Shown piece after piece: positions 17,884-25,195 of a stretch of DNA of 64,000 nucleotides. Below the pieces are notes generated by a model. It did not search any database, was not told where the DNA came from, and saw only the letters and a list, made by a program, of their open reading frames with translations. How positions within the stretch are numbered: the stretch's first letter is position 1; each line of letters starts with the position of its first letter. The position numbers and the translations under genes were made by a program. Source of the DNA: Microbacterium aurugineum (GTDB lineage: Bacteria > Actinomycetota > Actinomycetes > Actinomycetales > Microbacteriaceae); contig NZ_CP078078.1 of the NCBI RefSeq assembly GCF_023101205.1, forward strand, positions 3,171,411 through 3,235,410, given 5' to 3'.

Positions 17884-20763
17884 TCACGCTACCACGGCAG
17901 ACTGAGCAGCAGCACGGAACGACGGATTCTTCTGCACGAGAGCCGCTTCGGTGCGCGTGTTCACCCCGAGCTTGCGCAGAACCGCGGAGACGTGGACGCT
18001 CACCGTCTTCACGCTGATGAACAGACGGTCGCCGATCTGTCGGTTGCTCAGGCCCTCGGCGATGAGCTCGAGCACCTGCCTCTCACGAGCGGTGAGCAGG
18101 TCGTCGCTCAGCGGCGCATCGGAGGCGCGAAGACCGGCGTCGGCGCTGAACCGCGAGACCGCCGCCTGGAGCTGCGCATTGCCCAGGGACTCCGCCAACG
18201 CGGCGGCCTCACCGAGCACCGACGCTGCAGATGCGCGATCCCCCTCGTGCACCCGCAGGCGAGCGCTCTCGAGGCGGAGTACCGCTCGGAAGATGACCGG
18301 GACGTCTTCTCCCTCGGCGCTGCGCAGGGCGGCGTCGAGCGCATCGCCGCGCGGGTCGAGGAGGGCATCGAGGATCGTCGACCACGCATCGTTCTGCAGC
18401 GGCACGGGTTGCGCGAGCCAGGCGGCGCGGATGGCATCGGACTCCTCGGTGACATCGGCCCCCTCGGCGCGCAGCTCGGCGATGATCGCCCCGCCCTCCA
18501 GCAGCAGCCGACGCTGGTGCAGCAACGCGGGCCGGTCGTCACGCAGCATCTCGAGGATCGCGTCGAGGGCTCCGCGGAGGTTGCCCTCGCTCTCGGCGAC
18601 CGCGACCGTCATCATGACCCGGTCGTACCAGATCTGACGTTCCGAGCCACCGGTCTCCTCGAAGGCGGGCAGCCACGCCTGCAACAGCTCTGCGGCCTCG
18701 GCCGATCTTCCGCGCCAGGCCAGCACCCGCACGCGCGTCATGCTCATGTACATGCGGAACACGCGCAGGGTCCCCTGCACGAAGTCACGCGCCAGCATCT
18801 CCTCGACCCGTGCGATCTCTCCGAGTTCGAGCAGGGGGACGACCATGTTCTGCGCCATGATCGACCCCGAGGTGCGCTCGACCCGGAGCTCACGCGCACG
18901 CTGCAGGCCCTCTTCTGCGACCTCGACCGCCTCGCGGTAGCGGCCCAGCAACGTGAGCAGGTCGGAGTAGTTCACGCGGTAACGCATCTCGGCGGTCGTC
19001 CCCGTCGCGAGCACACGCGCACGCTCGTACTCGCGTACCCCCTCCTCGATGTGTCCCAGATGGGCGAGGGACCCACCGCGCACGTTCGCGGCGATCGACA
19101 GCTGATCCGTCGATTCGGCGCCGGCAGCACTGCGCTCGGCCTCGTCCGCGAGCCGGATCGCCTCCTCACGGTCGCCCGCGATCATGCGCCTGCTCGCGAG
19201 CTGGTTGAGGAGCTCGGCGCGGAAGACGTCGTCATGCACGTGCTCGTCGGCGATGGCCAGAGCCTGCTGCAGGAGCGGTATCGCTCCCAGACGCCCGAGG
19301 TTGACCAGGTACAGCGCCTTGTTGCGCAGCAGCCGCGCGTGCAGCCGCGGGTCGACCGTCTTCGGGTCGACCTCGGCGAGGGCGACGTTCGCGACGGCGA
19401 GGGCCCGGTCTCCGTCACCGGCGTTGCGCAGGATCGAACCGAGCACCAGGAGCAGGTCCAGGCGCTCGATGCGCGCTGCGTCGGCCGCGTCGGGCACGAG
19501 CGGCCACAGCTCCAGCGCCAGCTCACCGAAGCGGGCCGCGCTCGCGAACGCATACTGTGCCTTCGCCTGCCGCATGGCATCGGCGGCGGCGATGAGAGCC
19601 TTCCGATCGTCTTGTGCGAGTTGCCAGTGATAGGCGAGCGCCGCGGCATCGCTGGTGTCCGACTCCGCGCACTGCGCCTCGAGCGCCTCGGCGTAGGCAC
19701 GGTGCAACCGCGCCCGTTCACCGGGGAGCAGGTCGTCGTGCACGGCCTCGCGCAGCAGCGCGTGGCGGAAGCGATAGTCGTCGTCGCCCACGACCAGGAT
19801 TCCGCTGCGGGTCGCCTCGCGGATCGCGTCATCGAGCCGCTGCTCCGGCAAGCCGACGAGACTCGTGATGAGCGGGTGCGACAACGGACGCTCGGCCCCG
19901 GAGACGACCTGCACGACGTGTCGCGCATCGTCGCTCAGCCTGTCGAAGCGGGCGAGCAGCAGGTCACGGAGCCCATCGGGGAGCGGGCCGTTCGTGCATC
20001 CGGCGATCTCCTCGATGAAGAAGGGGACGCCCTCCGCCCTCTCCTGCATGCGGTCGAGCGCGCTCTCGGTGAGCGCGCGGCCGGTGATCTGCTCCGCCAG
20101 CTCGCGGACGGCGGCGGCGTCGAGCCGGGCAAGGGTCACGCGGTCGAGCAGCCGTGCGCGCGTCGCCTCTCCGATGAACCGACTCACCGCATCGCCGCGC
20201 CGCACGTCGTCGCTGCGGCAGCTGAGGAGCAACAGGATGCGGCCGCGACCCAACGCCCGCAGCAGGAAGGAGAGGATGGCGAGCGTCGACTCATCCGCCC
20301 AGTGCAGGTCTTCGACCACGAGCACCTGAGGAGCGCGCTCGGCCGCCGCCTCGATGAGGGAGGCGATCGCGTCTCTCAGCCGCTCGGGACTCGTGCGGTC
20401 ACGATCGGTCGGGGTGTCGACGAGTTCGGGGAGCAGCATGCCGAGGGCCTCCGCCCCCACTCCCACCGAGTCGCGCACCCGGTCGACGCCCATGCGTGTG
20501 ACGATCGAGCGCAGGATGCCGGTCAACGGACCGTACGGCGTGCGCGAGGCACCGAGGTCGAGACACCAGCCCACGTGCACGTCGGCGGTCTGCTCGATCT
20601 CGGCGGCGAACTCGCGCAGCAGACGCGACTTGCCGATCCCGGCTTCTCCCTCGACGAGCAGGGCCGCAGGCACGCCGTCGCGCACACCGGCGAACGACCG
20701 GCGCACCTCGGTCAGCTCGGCCTCGCGGCCGACCATCGCAGCGCTCGACGGGGAAAGGGGCAT
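17884..20763 (-). CDS. Large ATP-binding LuxR-family regulator (LAL/MalT-like)
   Basis: A 959-residue regulator. The N-terminus has an AAA/STAND ATPase with Walker A EGEAGIGKSRLL (about residue 40) and Walker B-like VLVVEDLHWADE. The middle is a helical repeat region of about 500 residues. The C-terminal LuxR helix-turn-helix reads LTARERQVLELIAEGLSNRQ followed by IGDRLFISVKTVSVHVSAVL. LAL proteins sense ligands by the repeat region and activate transcription with ATP. ATG 20763 begins just before the VGREAEL motif; the frame extends further upstream but that part is Arg/Pro-rich and unlike a protein. No specific target is visible nearby. Confidence 0.9.
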   Translation of the reverse strand: MPLSPSSAAMVGREAELTEVRRSFAGVRDGVPAALLVEGEAGIGKSRLLREFAAEIEQTADVHVGWCLDLGASRTPYGPLTGILRSIVTRMGVDRVRDSVGVGAEALGMLLPELVDTPTDRDRTSPERLRDAIASLIEAAAERAPQVLVVEDLHWADESTLAILSFLLRALGRGRILLLLSCRSDDVRRGDAVSRFIGEATRARLLDRVTLARLDAAAVRELAEQITGRALTESALDRMQERAEGVPFFIEEIAGCTNGPLPDGLRDLLLARFDRLSDDARHVVQVVSGAERPLSHPLITSLVGLPEQRLDDAIREATRSGILVVGDDDYRFRHALLREAVHDDLLPGERARLHRAYAEALEAQCAESDTSDAAALAYHWQLAQDDRKALIAAADAMRQAKAQYAFASAARFGELALELWPLVPDAADAARIERLDLLLVLGSILRNAGDGDRALAVANVALAEVDPKTVDPRLHARLLRNKALYLVNLGRLGAIPLLQQALAIADEHVHDDVFRAELLNQLASRRMIAGDREEAIRLADEAERSAAGAESTDQLSIAANVRGGSLAHLGHIEEGVREYERARVLATGTTAEMRYRVNYSDLLTLLGRYREAVEVAEEGLQRARELRVERTSGSIMAQNMVVPLLELGEIARVEEMLARDFVQGTLRVFRMYMSMTRVRVLAWRGRSAEAAELLQAWLPAFEETGGSERQIWYDRVMMTVAVAESEGNLRGALDAILEMLRDDRPALLHQRRLLLEGGAIIAELRAEGADVTEESDAIRAAWLAQPVPLQNDAWSTILDALLDPRGDALDAALRSAEGEDVPVIFRAVLRLESARLRVHEGDRASAASVLGEAAALAESLGNAQLQAAVSRFSADAGLRASDAPLSDDLLTARERQVLELIAEGLSNRQIGDRLFISVKTVSVHVSAVLRKLGVNTRTEAALVQKNPSFRAAAQSAVVA

Positions 20764-20831
20764 GGATTCATCGTCCCACCCCGGACCGACATTCGGCACG
20801 GCCTGCAACGCGCGCTTCGCGAGGACGCCGC

Positions 20832-21062
20832 TCACTGCGCGGGAGCTGCCGCAGCGTCGCACCGAGCGGACGTGGGCGCCGTCGCCGACCGCTGCCGGGC
20901 GCTGCCGAACGCGCGGCGCAGGATGCGTCGGACGGCTCCCTCCGGACGCGGCCGGATCTGGTCGGCGTGCTCGATGAGGAAGAGGCGTCGGGCGGCGGCA
21001 CGCTCCATCTGCTCCTGGTCGTGCCGGGTGAGCTGTTCGCTGAGATACGGGTGCTCGTACAT
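20832..21062 (-). CDS. Small hypothetical protein
   Basis: A 76-residue basic protein starting MYEHPYLSEQLTRHDQEQME, mostly predicted helix. GAGGAGA lies five bases before the ATG, giving good start support. No family is recognised. It lies 68 bases before the LuxR-type gene on the same strand and could be co-transcribed. Confidence 0.6.
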   Translation of the reverse strand: MYEHPYLSEQLTRHDQEQMERAAARRLFLIEHADQIRPRPEGAVRRILRRAFGSARQRSATAPTSARCDAAAAPAQ

Positions 21063-21087
21063 GGGGTTCTCCTCGATGGTTCTGCGT

Positions 21088-21164
21088 ATCCCTAGAGTCC
21101 GCTCTGAGGGGGCCCCTCGACATCGGGCAGATGCCCTATCTTTCGGATTCCGGTGTCTAGGGAT
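21088..21164. repeat. Inverted repeat upstream of the small gene
   Basis: ATCCCTAGA (21088-21096) and its exact complement TCTAGGGAT (21156-21164) are 59 bases apart. They flank the likely promoter region of the small gene at 20832-21062 and may be a paired regulator site. Confidence 0.4.
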
Positions 21165-21171
21165 GCCGGCA

Positions 21172-22230
21172 CTACGCGTGCCGGGGGCGCATCAGGGAGG
21201 TTCGCGCCGAAGGGCGGGAGGTGTCCGGCGTGAGGATCGCGAGCACGCGCACGAGGGTCGCCATCCACAGCAGTCCGAGCCCGACGACGATGGCTTCGAC
21301 AGCGGTGGTCGAGTACAGCCCGAACGGGATCCACAGCACGATCGCGACCGCGAGGAGGAGGCTCACCCCGATCGACGTGATCAGCAGAGCGCGCGGCAGC
21401 CCGGGGATCGATGCCACGGTGGTCGCCGCCGCCACGGCGAACAGCACGAGAGTGGCGAAGGCGGCGATGTCGTGCGGGAGCGGCACCCGGTGCAGCGGCA
21501 GCAGCCCGACCGCGGCGAGCGCGACGCCCGTCGCCGCCCATGCCCCGACCACGACGGCGAGCCGAGGGAGGGCGGCATCGCCGAGGAGGCGGTGCAGGTC
21601 GCGGCCGATGTACGACCCCACGGTCGCGACGAGGAGGCCGGCGACCAGGAGGGTTCCGTTGAAAGCCCACGACCCGGAGCCCAGCTGCGAGAAGTTCTCC
21701 TCCCACCATCGCGGATCGGCCGCCGTGACCATGGCGAAGAGCGTGCCGATCACGAGGAACCCGAACAGGAGGGCGGCGAGATCGACCGTGCGAAGGTCGA
21801 CACCGGCCCCGAACGCGAAGCGCCCGCCGACGGCCGAGGCCACCCCGGTGAGGAGCCCACCCCCGATCGCGGCGAGCTGCAACCCCTGAAGGCCTGCCGC
21901 CAGAACCTCGGCGGTCAACAGCACGCCCATCATCGTGACGGCTCCGAACGCGACGGTCAGGGCGATCGACGAGAGGTCGGACACCACCGCCTGCCAGCGC
22001 GGCATGGGCGCCGTCTCCCCACGGCGGTGCATCAGCGTGCTCGTGAGGAAGGCCGCCGCGGCGATCACCCCCGCGATCACCGCGGCCGGCATCGCGAGGG
22101 CTTCCGTACCCGTGAGCGGGCGCGCGGCGGGACCCAGGAGCAGGATGCCGGCGATCGTGCCGAGGACGAAGCAGATCACGGTCGCCCAGACCGCCGCGGT
22201 CTCGCCGCGCAGCCTCGCGTCCTGATCCAT
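21172..22230 (-). CDS. DUF998-like membrane protein
   Basis: About 352 residues with ten or so hydrophobic helices. The segment WWEENFSQLGSGSWAFNGTL resembles the DUF998 family (SLG...FN pattern). The function is unknown. ATG 22230 (MDQDARLRGETAAVW) immediately precedes the first membrane helix. The open frame continues upstream to 23067, but that part is antisense to the FUSC gene. Divergent from FUSC. Confidence 0.7.
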   Translation of the reverse strand: MDQDARLRGETAAVWATVICFVLGTIAGILLLGPAARPLTGTEALAMPAAVIAGVIAAAAFLTSTLMHRRGETAPMPRWQAVVSDLSSIALTVAFGAVTMMGVLLTAEVLAAGLQGLQLAAIGGGLLTGVASAVGGRFAFGAGVDLRTVDLAALLFGFLVIGTLFAMVTAADPRWWEENFSQLGSGSWAFNGTLLVAGLLVATVGSYIGRDLHRLLGDAALPRLAVVVGAWAATGVALAAVGLLPLHRVPLPHDIAAFATLVLFAVAAATTVASIPGLPRALLITSIGVSLLLAVAIVLWIPFGLYSTTAVEAIVVGLGLLWMATLVRVLAILTPDTSRPSARTSLMRPRHA

Positions 22231-22290
22231 GCGCCCATGCAAGCACGCACCTATGACGGACGGAACCCCCGCTCCCCGCCGCCCGCGCAC

Positions 22291-22296
22291 TACCGT
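22291..22296 (+). promoter_or_regulatory. -10 box for a leaderless FUSC transcript
   Basis: TACCGT ends seven bases before the ATG at 22304. Confidence 0.5.
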
Positions 22297-22303
22297 GGAG
22301 GTC

Positions 22304-23341
22304 ATGCGCATCCCCGCCGCGATCCGCGCCTCCCAGCGCTCTCCGCTGCTGCAGGTCGTGAAGTCGGCCGCAGCGACGATCGCCGCGTGGCTCATCGCCG
22401 GATGGGTCTTCCCCGCGCAGCTGCCCGTCTTCGCCGCGATCGCTGCCCTCCTGGTCGTGCAGCCCAGCGTGAACCAGTCACTGTCGAAGGCGCTCGAACG
22501 CAGCATCGGGGTGATCGCGGGAGTCGTGATCGCCGTCGCCCTGGGCCTGCTGTTCGGTTCGCCGACCTGGATCGTGCTGCTCGCGATCGTCGTGGCGATG
22601 CTGGTCGCATGGGTGTTCCGGGCCTCACCGGGAACGGGCAACCAGGTCGCGATCTCGGCGATGCTGGTGCTGGCGCTGGGCTCGTCGAGTCCTGAATACG
22701 CGTTCGCACGCATCGTGGAGACGCTGATCGGCGTGGCCATCGGCATCGTGGTGAACGCCCTCATCGTCCCTCCCGTGCTGGTCGCCCCGGCTCTGCGGGA
22801 TGTCAGCCTCCTCGGGCGCGAAATCGCCGCGAGCCTCGACCGACTCGCCGTCGCACTCCCGGAACCGCAGACGCCCGCACAGCTGCAGGAACTGATGCTC
22901 GAAGTACGCCTGCTGCGGCCGATGAAGGATGCCGCGGACGCCTCCATCGCCGCCGGAGAGGAATCGCTCACGCTGAACCCTCGGCGCTCCACGCATCGCG
23001 CGGAGCTGCGGGAGATGCGGGAGCTCCTCGAGCGGCTGTCCCCCATCGTGACCCAGACGATCGGCATGACCCGGGCCTACTTCGACCACTACGACGACAC
23101 GATCGGCGAGGAGCCGGCCGTGGTCGCGATCGCGGAGCAGCTGCGGCGGGCCGGGCACGACGTCCGCCTCGCGGTGCAGGTCGCTGAGGCGTCCCCGGAG
23201 CCCGAGACGTTGACCTCGACGATCCCCGCACTCACCGCTCCGCTCGTGCTGCGCCCGCCGTCCTCCCAGCACTGGATCCTGATCGGCTCTCTCATGGAGG
23301 ATCTGCGCCGGATCAGGGGTGAGCTCCTCGACGAGGACTGA
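22304..23341 (+). CDS. FUSC family transporter
   Basis: A 345-residue protein. Six membrane helices lie in the first 170 residues (VVKSAAATIAAWLIAGWVF; AAIAALLVVQPSVNQSLSKA), followed by a long soluble helical part. This matches the fusaric-acid-resistance/aromatic acid exporter (FUSC) family. It probably exports aromatic or other small acids, but the substrate is unknown. Earlier in-frame ATGs exist at 22229 and 22253. ATG 22304 is chosen from the TACCGT box seven bases upstream. Confidence 0.8.
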   Translation: MRIPAAIRASQRSPLLQVVKSAAATIAAWLIAGWVFPAQLPVFAAIAALLVVQPSVNQSLSKALERSIGVIAGVVIAVALGLLFGSPTWIVLLAIVVAMLVAWVFRASPGTGNQVAISAMLVLALGSSSPEYAFARIVETLIGVAIGIVVNALIVPPVLVAPALRDVSLLGREIAASLDRLAVALPEPQTPAQLQELMLEVRLLRPMKDAADASIAAGEESLTLNPRRSTHRAELREMRELLERLSPIVTQTIGMTRAYFDHYDDTIGEEPAVVAIAEQLRRAGHDVRLAVQVAEASPEPETLTSTIPALTAPLVLRPPSSQHWILIGSLMEDLRRIRGELLDED

Positions 23342-23351
23342 CCCGTCGGCC

Positions 23352-23412
23352 TTTCGAATCGCGCAAAGTGCTGCATCCGACGCCGATTTCGGACCATTCA
23401 CGCGATTCGAAA
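23352..23412. repeat. Family A palindrome, copy 3
   Basis: TTTCGAATCGCGCAAAGTG at the left and CCATTCACGCGATTCGAAA at the right, with a diverged centre. It ends seven bases before the -10 box of the next gene, so here it sits in a promoter rather than between convergent genes. Confidence 0.75.
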
Positions 23413-23418
23413 TCCGCT

Positions 23419-23424
23419 TACCCT
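23419..23424 (+). promoter_or_regulatory. -10 box for a leaderless AlkD-like transcript
   Basis: TACCCT ends six bases before the ATG at 23431. Confidence 0.5.
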
Positions 23425-23430
23425 GGAGGC

Positions 23431-24099
23431 ATGTCCGACGTCACCGTTGCCGAAGCCCTCGACGAACTCGCCGCGCTCGAGGATCCGAAGATGCGTGCCG
23501 CCAACGAGAAGCGCGGCGACGACCACGGGATCAACCTCAGCCGGATGCGCGCATTGGCCAAGAAGATCAAGACGGACCAGCCTCTCGCGCAGGAGCTGTG
23601 GGCGACCGGCGAGACCCCGGCACGGCTTCTGGCCCTGCTGATCTGCCGCCCGCGCGACTTCACCGCCGATGAGCTCGACGCCATGCTGCGCGAGACCCGC
23701 CCGCCGAAGGTCAACGACTGGTTCGTGAACTACGTCGCCAAGAAGACACCGCTGGCCGAGGAACTGCGGCTGCGCTGGTTCGACGACGCCGACCCGACCG
23801 TGGCCGCCGCCGCCTGGTCGCTCACGACCGTGCGGGTGATGAAGGACGCCGACGGACTCGACCTGCCGCACCTGCTGGACCTGATCGAGCGCGACCTGAA
23901 GGATGCACCGCCACGGCTGCAGTGGGCCATGAACGAGACTCTCGCCAACATCGGCATCTTCCATCCGGACCACCGCGCGAGGGCCCGGGACATCGGCGAG
24001 CGTCTGCAGGTCCTCGCCGACTACCCGACCGCACCGGGCTGCACCTCGCCCTTCGCGCCACTCTGGATCGACGAGATCGTCCGACGCCGCGAGGGCTGA
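23431..24099 (+). CDS. AlkD-like DNA alkylation repair protein
   Basis: A 222-residue all-helical HEAT-like protein. LAQELWATGETPARLLALLI and WFVNYVAKKTPLAEELRLRW match the DNA alkylation repair (AlkD-type) glycosylase superfamily. Proven members remove N3- and N7-alkylated bases. This protein may have that role, but catalytic residues were not verified. The start at 23431 is set by the TACCCT box. A 23-base tandem repeat begins across its stop codon. Confidence 0.65.
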   Translation: MSDVTVAEALDELAALEDPKMRAANEKRGDDHGINLSRMRALAKKIKTDQPLAQELWATGETPARLLALLICRPRDFTADELDAMLRETRPPKVNDWFVNYVAKKTPLAEELRLRWFDDADPTVAAAAWSLTTVRVMKDADGLDLPHLLDLIERDLKDAPPRLQWAMNETLANIGIFHPDHRARARDIGERLQVLADYPTAPGCTSPFAPLWIDEIVRRREG

Positions 24100-24161
24100 G
24101 GCGTCCCCGCCTGGAGGCTGAGGTGCTCATCCTGTGGAGGCTGAGGCGCTCACGCCCTGAA
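24094..24161. repeat. Three imperfect 22-23 base tandem repeats
   Basis: Units beginning GGCTGAGG at 24094, 24116 and 24139 share most positions. The first includes the stop codon of the AlkD-like gene and the last runs into a family B element. Confidence 0.65.
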
Positions 24162-24244
24162 GGAGAACTCACGCCCTGAAGGAGAACTCCCGCTGCGAAG
24201 GTCCGCATCCGGGATCCGCTCCTTCATTCCGCGAGTTCTCCTTC
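24159..24244. repeat. Family B palindromic element, copy 1
   Basis: GAAGGAGAACTC occurs twice (24159, 24178), and the complement GAGTTCTCCTTC ends at 24244. Related elements lie at 25024 and 54175. Confidence 0.75.
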
Positions 24245-24285
24245 ACGAGCCGCGTTCGCCCGGACGGATGCGTGTGGGCGCTGGA

Positions 24286-24291
24286 TACGCT
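24286..24291 (+). promoter_or_regulatory. -10 box for a leaderless deoD transcript
   Basis: TACGCT ends six bases before the ATG at 24298. Confidence 0.5.
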
Positions 24292-24297
24292 GAGGTC

Positions 24298-25011
24298 ATG
24301 AGCACCCACATCGCGGCAGAGCCCGGTCAGATCGCCCCCATCGTCCTGTTCCCCGGCGATCCGCTGCGGGCGAAGTGGATCGCCGAGACGTTCCTCGAGG
24401 ATGCAGAACTGTACTCCGAGACGCGCGGAATGCTGGGCTTCACCGGCACTTGGGAAGGGCACCGCGTCTCGGTCCAGGGTTCGGGGATGGGCCAGCCCTC
24501 GATGGCGATCTATGCGAACGAACTGTTCGACTCCTACGACGTGCAGACGATCGTGCGGGTCGGCTCGTGCGGAGCGCTGACCGAGGATGTGCGGATCCGC
24601 GACATCATCATCGCCAACGGCGCCAGCACGGACTCCGGCATCAACCGGGTGCGCTTCCACGGACTCGACTATGCGCCCGTGGCCGACTTCTCCCTGTTGC
24701 GCGCCGCGGTCGAGGCGAGTGAGGCCGAGACCCTCGAGTCGACCGCGCACGTGGGGCAGCTCTTCTCGAGCGACCAGTTCTACAGCACCCGACCTGAGCT
24801 CACGGAACCCTTCGTGCGGCACGGCATCCTCGGCGTCGAGATGGAGGCCGCCGGTCTCTACACGCTCGCGGCGTACTACGGTCGGCGTGCCCTCGCGATC
24901 TGCACCGTGAGCGACCACATCGTCACCGGCGAGCAGACGACCGCGCAGGAGCGCGAGCAGACCTTCGGAGACATGATCCGCATCGCGCTGCGCGCAGCGA
25001 CCGCAGTCTGA
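24298..25011 (+). CDS. deoD: Purine-nucleoside phosphorylase, DeoD type
   Basis: A 237-residue protein, the normal DeoD length. It shows the phosphate loop [40 protein letters not shown], the substrate Glu in [15 protein letters not shown] and the catalytic Asp in [10 protein letters not shown]. It cleaves purine (deoxy)nucleosides with phosphate to base and (deoxy)ribose-1-phosphate in the cytoplasm, as a hexamer in known members. ATG 24298 is supported by the upstream -10 box; an ATG at 24268 would add ten residues not typical of the family. Confidence 0.95.
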   Translation: MSTHIAAEPGQIAPIVLFPGDPLRAKWIAETFLEDAELYSETRGMLGFTGTWEGHRVSVQGSGMGQPSMAIYANELFDSYDVQTIVRVGSCGALTEDVRIRDIIIANGASTDSGINRVRFHGLDYAPVADFSLLRAAVEASEAETLESTAHVGQLFSSDQFYSTRPELTEPFVRHGILGVEMEAAGLYTLAAYYGRRALAICTVSDHIVTGEQTTAQEREQTFGDMIRIALRAATAV

Positions 25012-25023
25012 CCCCCACGCAAC

Positions 25024-25109
25024 GAAGGAGAACTCGCGACTCGAAGGAGAACTCGCGACTCGAAGGAGCGATTCCCCGGACGAGTCCTTCGAATCGCGAG
25101 ATCTCCTTC
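25024..25109. repeat. Family B palindromic element, copy 2
   Basis: A 19-base unit GAAGGAGAACTCGCGACTC is repeated exactly in tandem (25024 and 25043), followed by a third partial unit. The complementary arm CCTTCGAATCGCGAGATCTC then continues to 25109. Confidence 0.8.
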
Positions 25110-25116
25110 ACAACAG

Positions 25117-25154
25117 GCGGCAGGACGGGCGGCAGGGCGGCAGGACGGGCGGCG
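25117..25154. repeat. 19-base G-rich tandem duplication
   Basis: GGCGGCAGGACGGGCGGCA (25117) is repeated at 25136 with one change. It lies between the family B element and the helicase start. Confidence 0.7.
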
Positions 25155-25195
25155 GGACGAACGGAACGGACGGCGGATGGGATGATCGAGGGACC

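Noticed and set aside
17881..22695. Open plus-strand frame of 1604 codons opposite the LuxR-type and DUF998 genes
   Set aside because: Its product is rich in Arg, His, Gly and Gln with no motif, and the minus strand holds recognised proteins. It is a high-GC shadow.
25024..25109. Direct repeats resembling the start of a CRISPR array
   Set aside because: Units abut without spacers, a complementary arm follows, and no cas genes are present.
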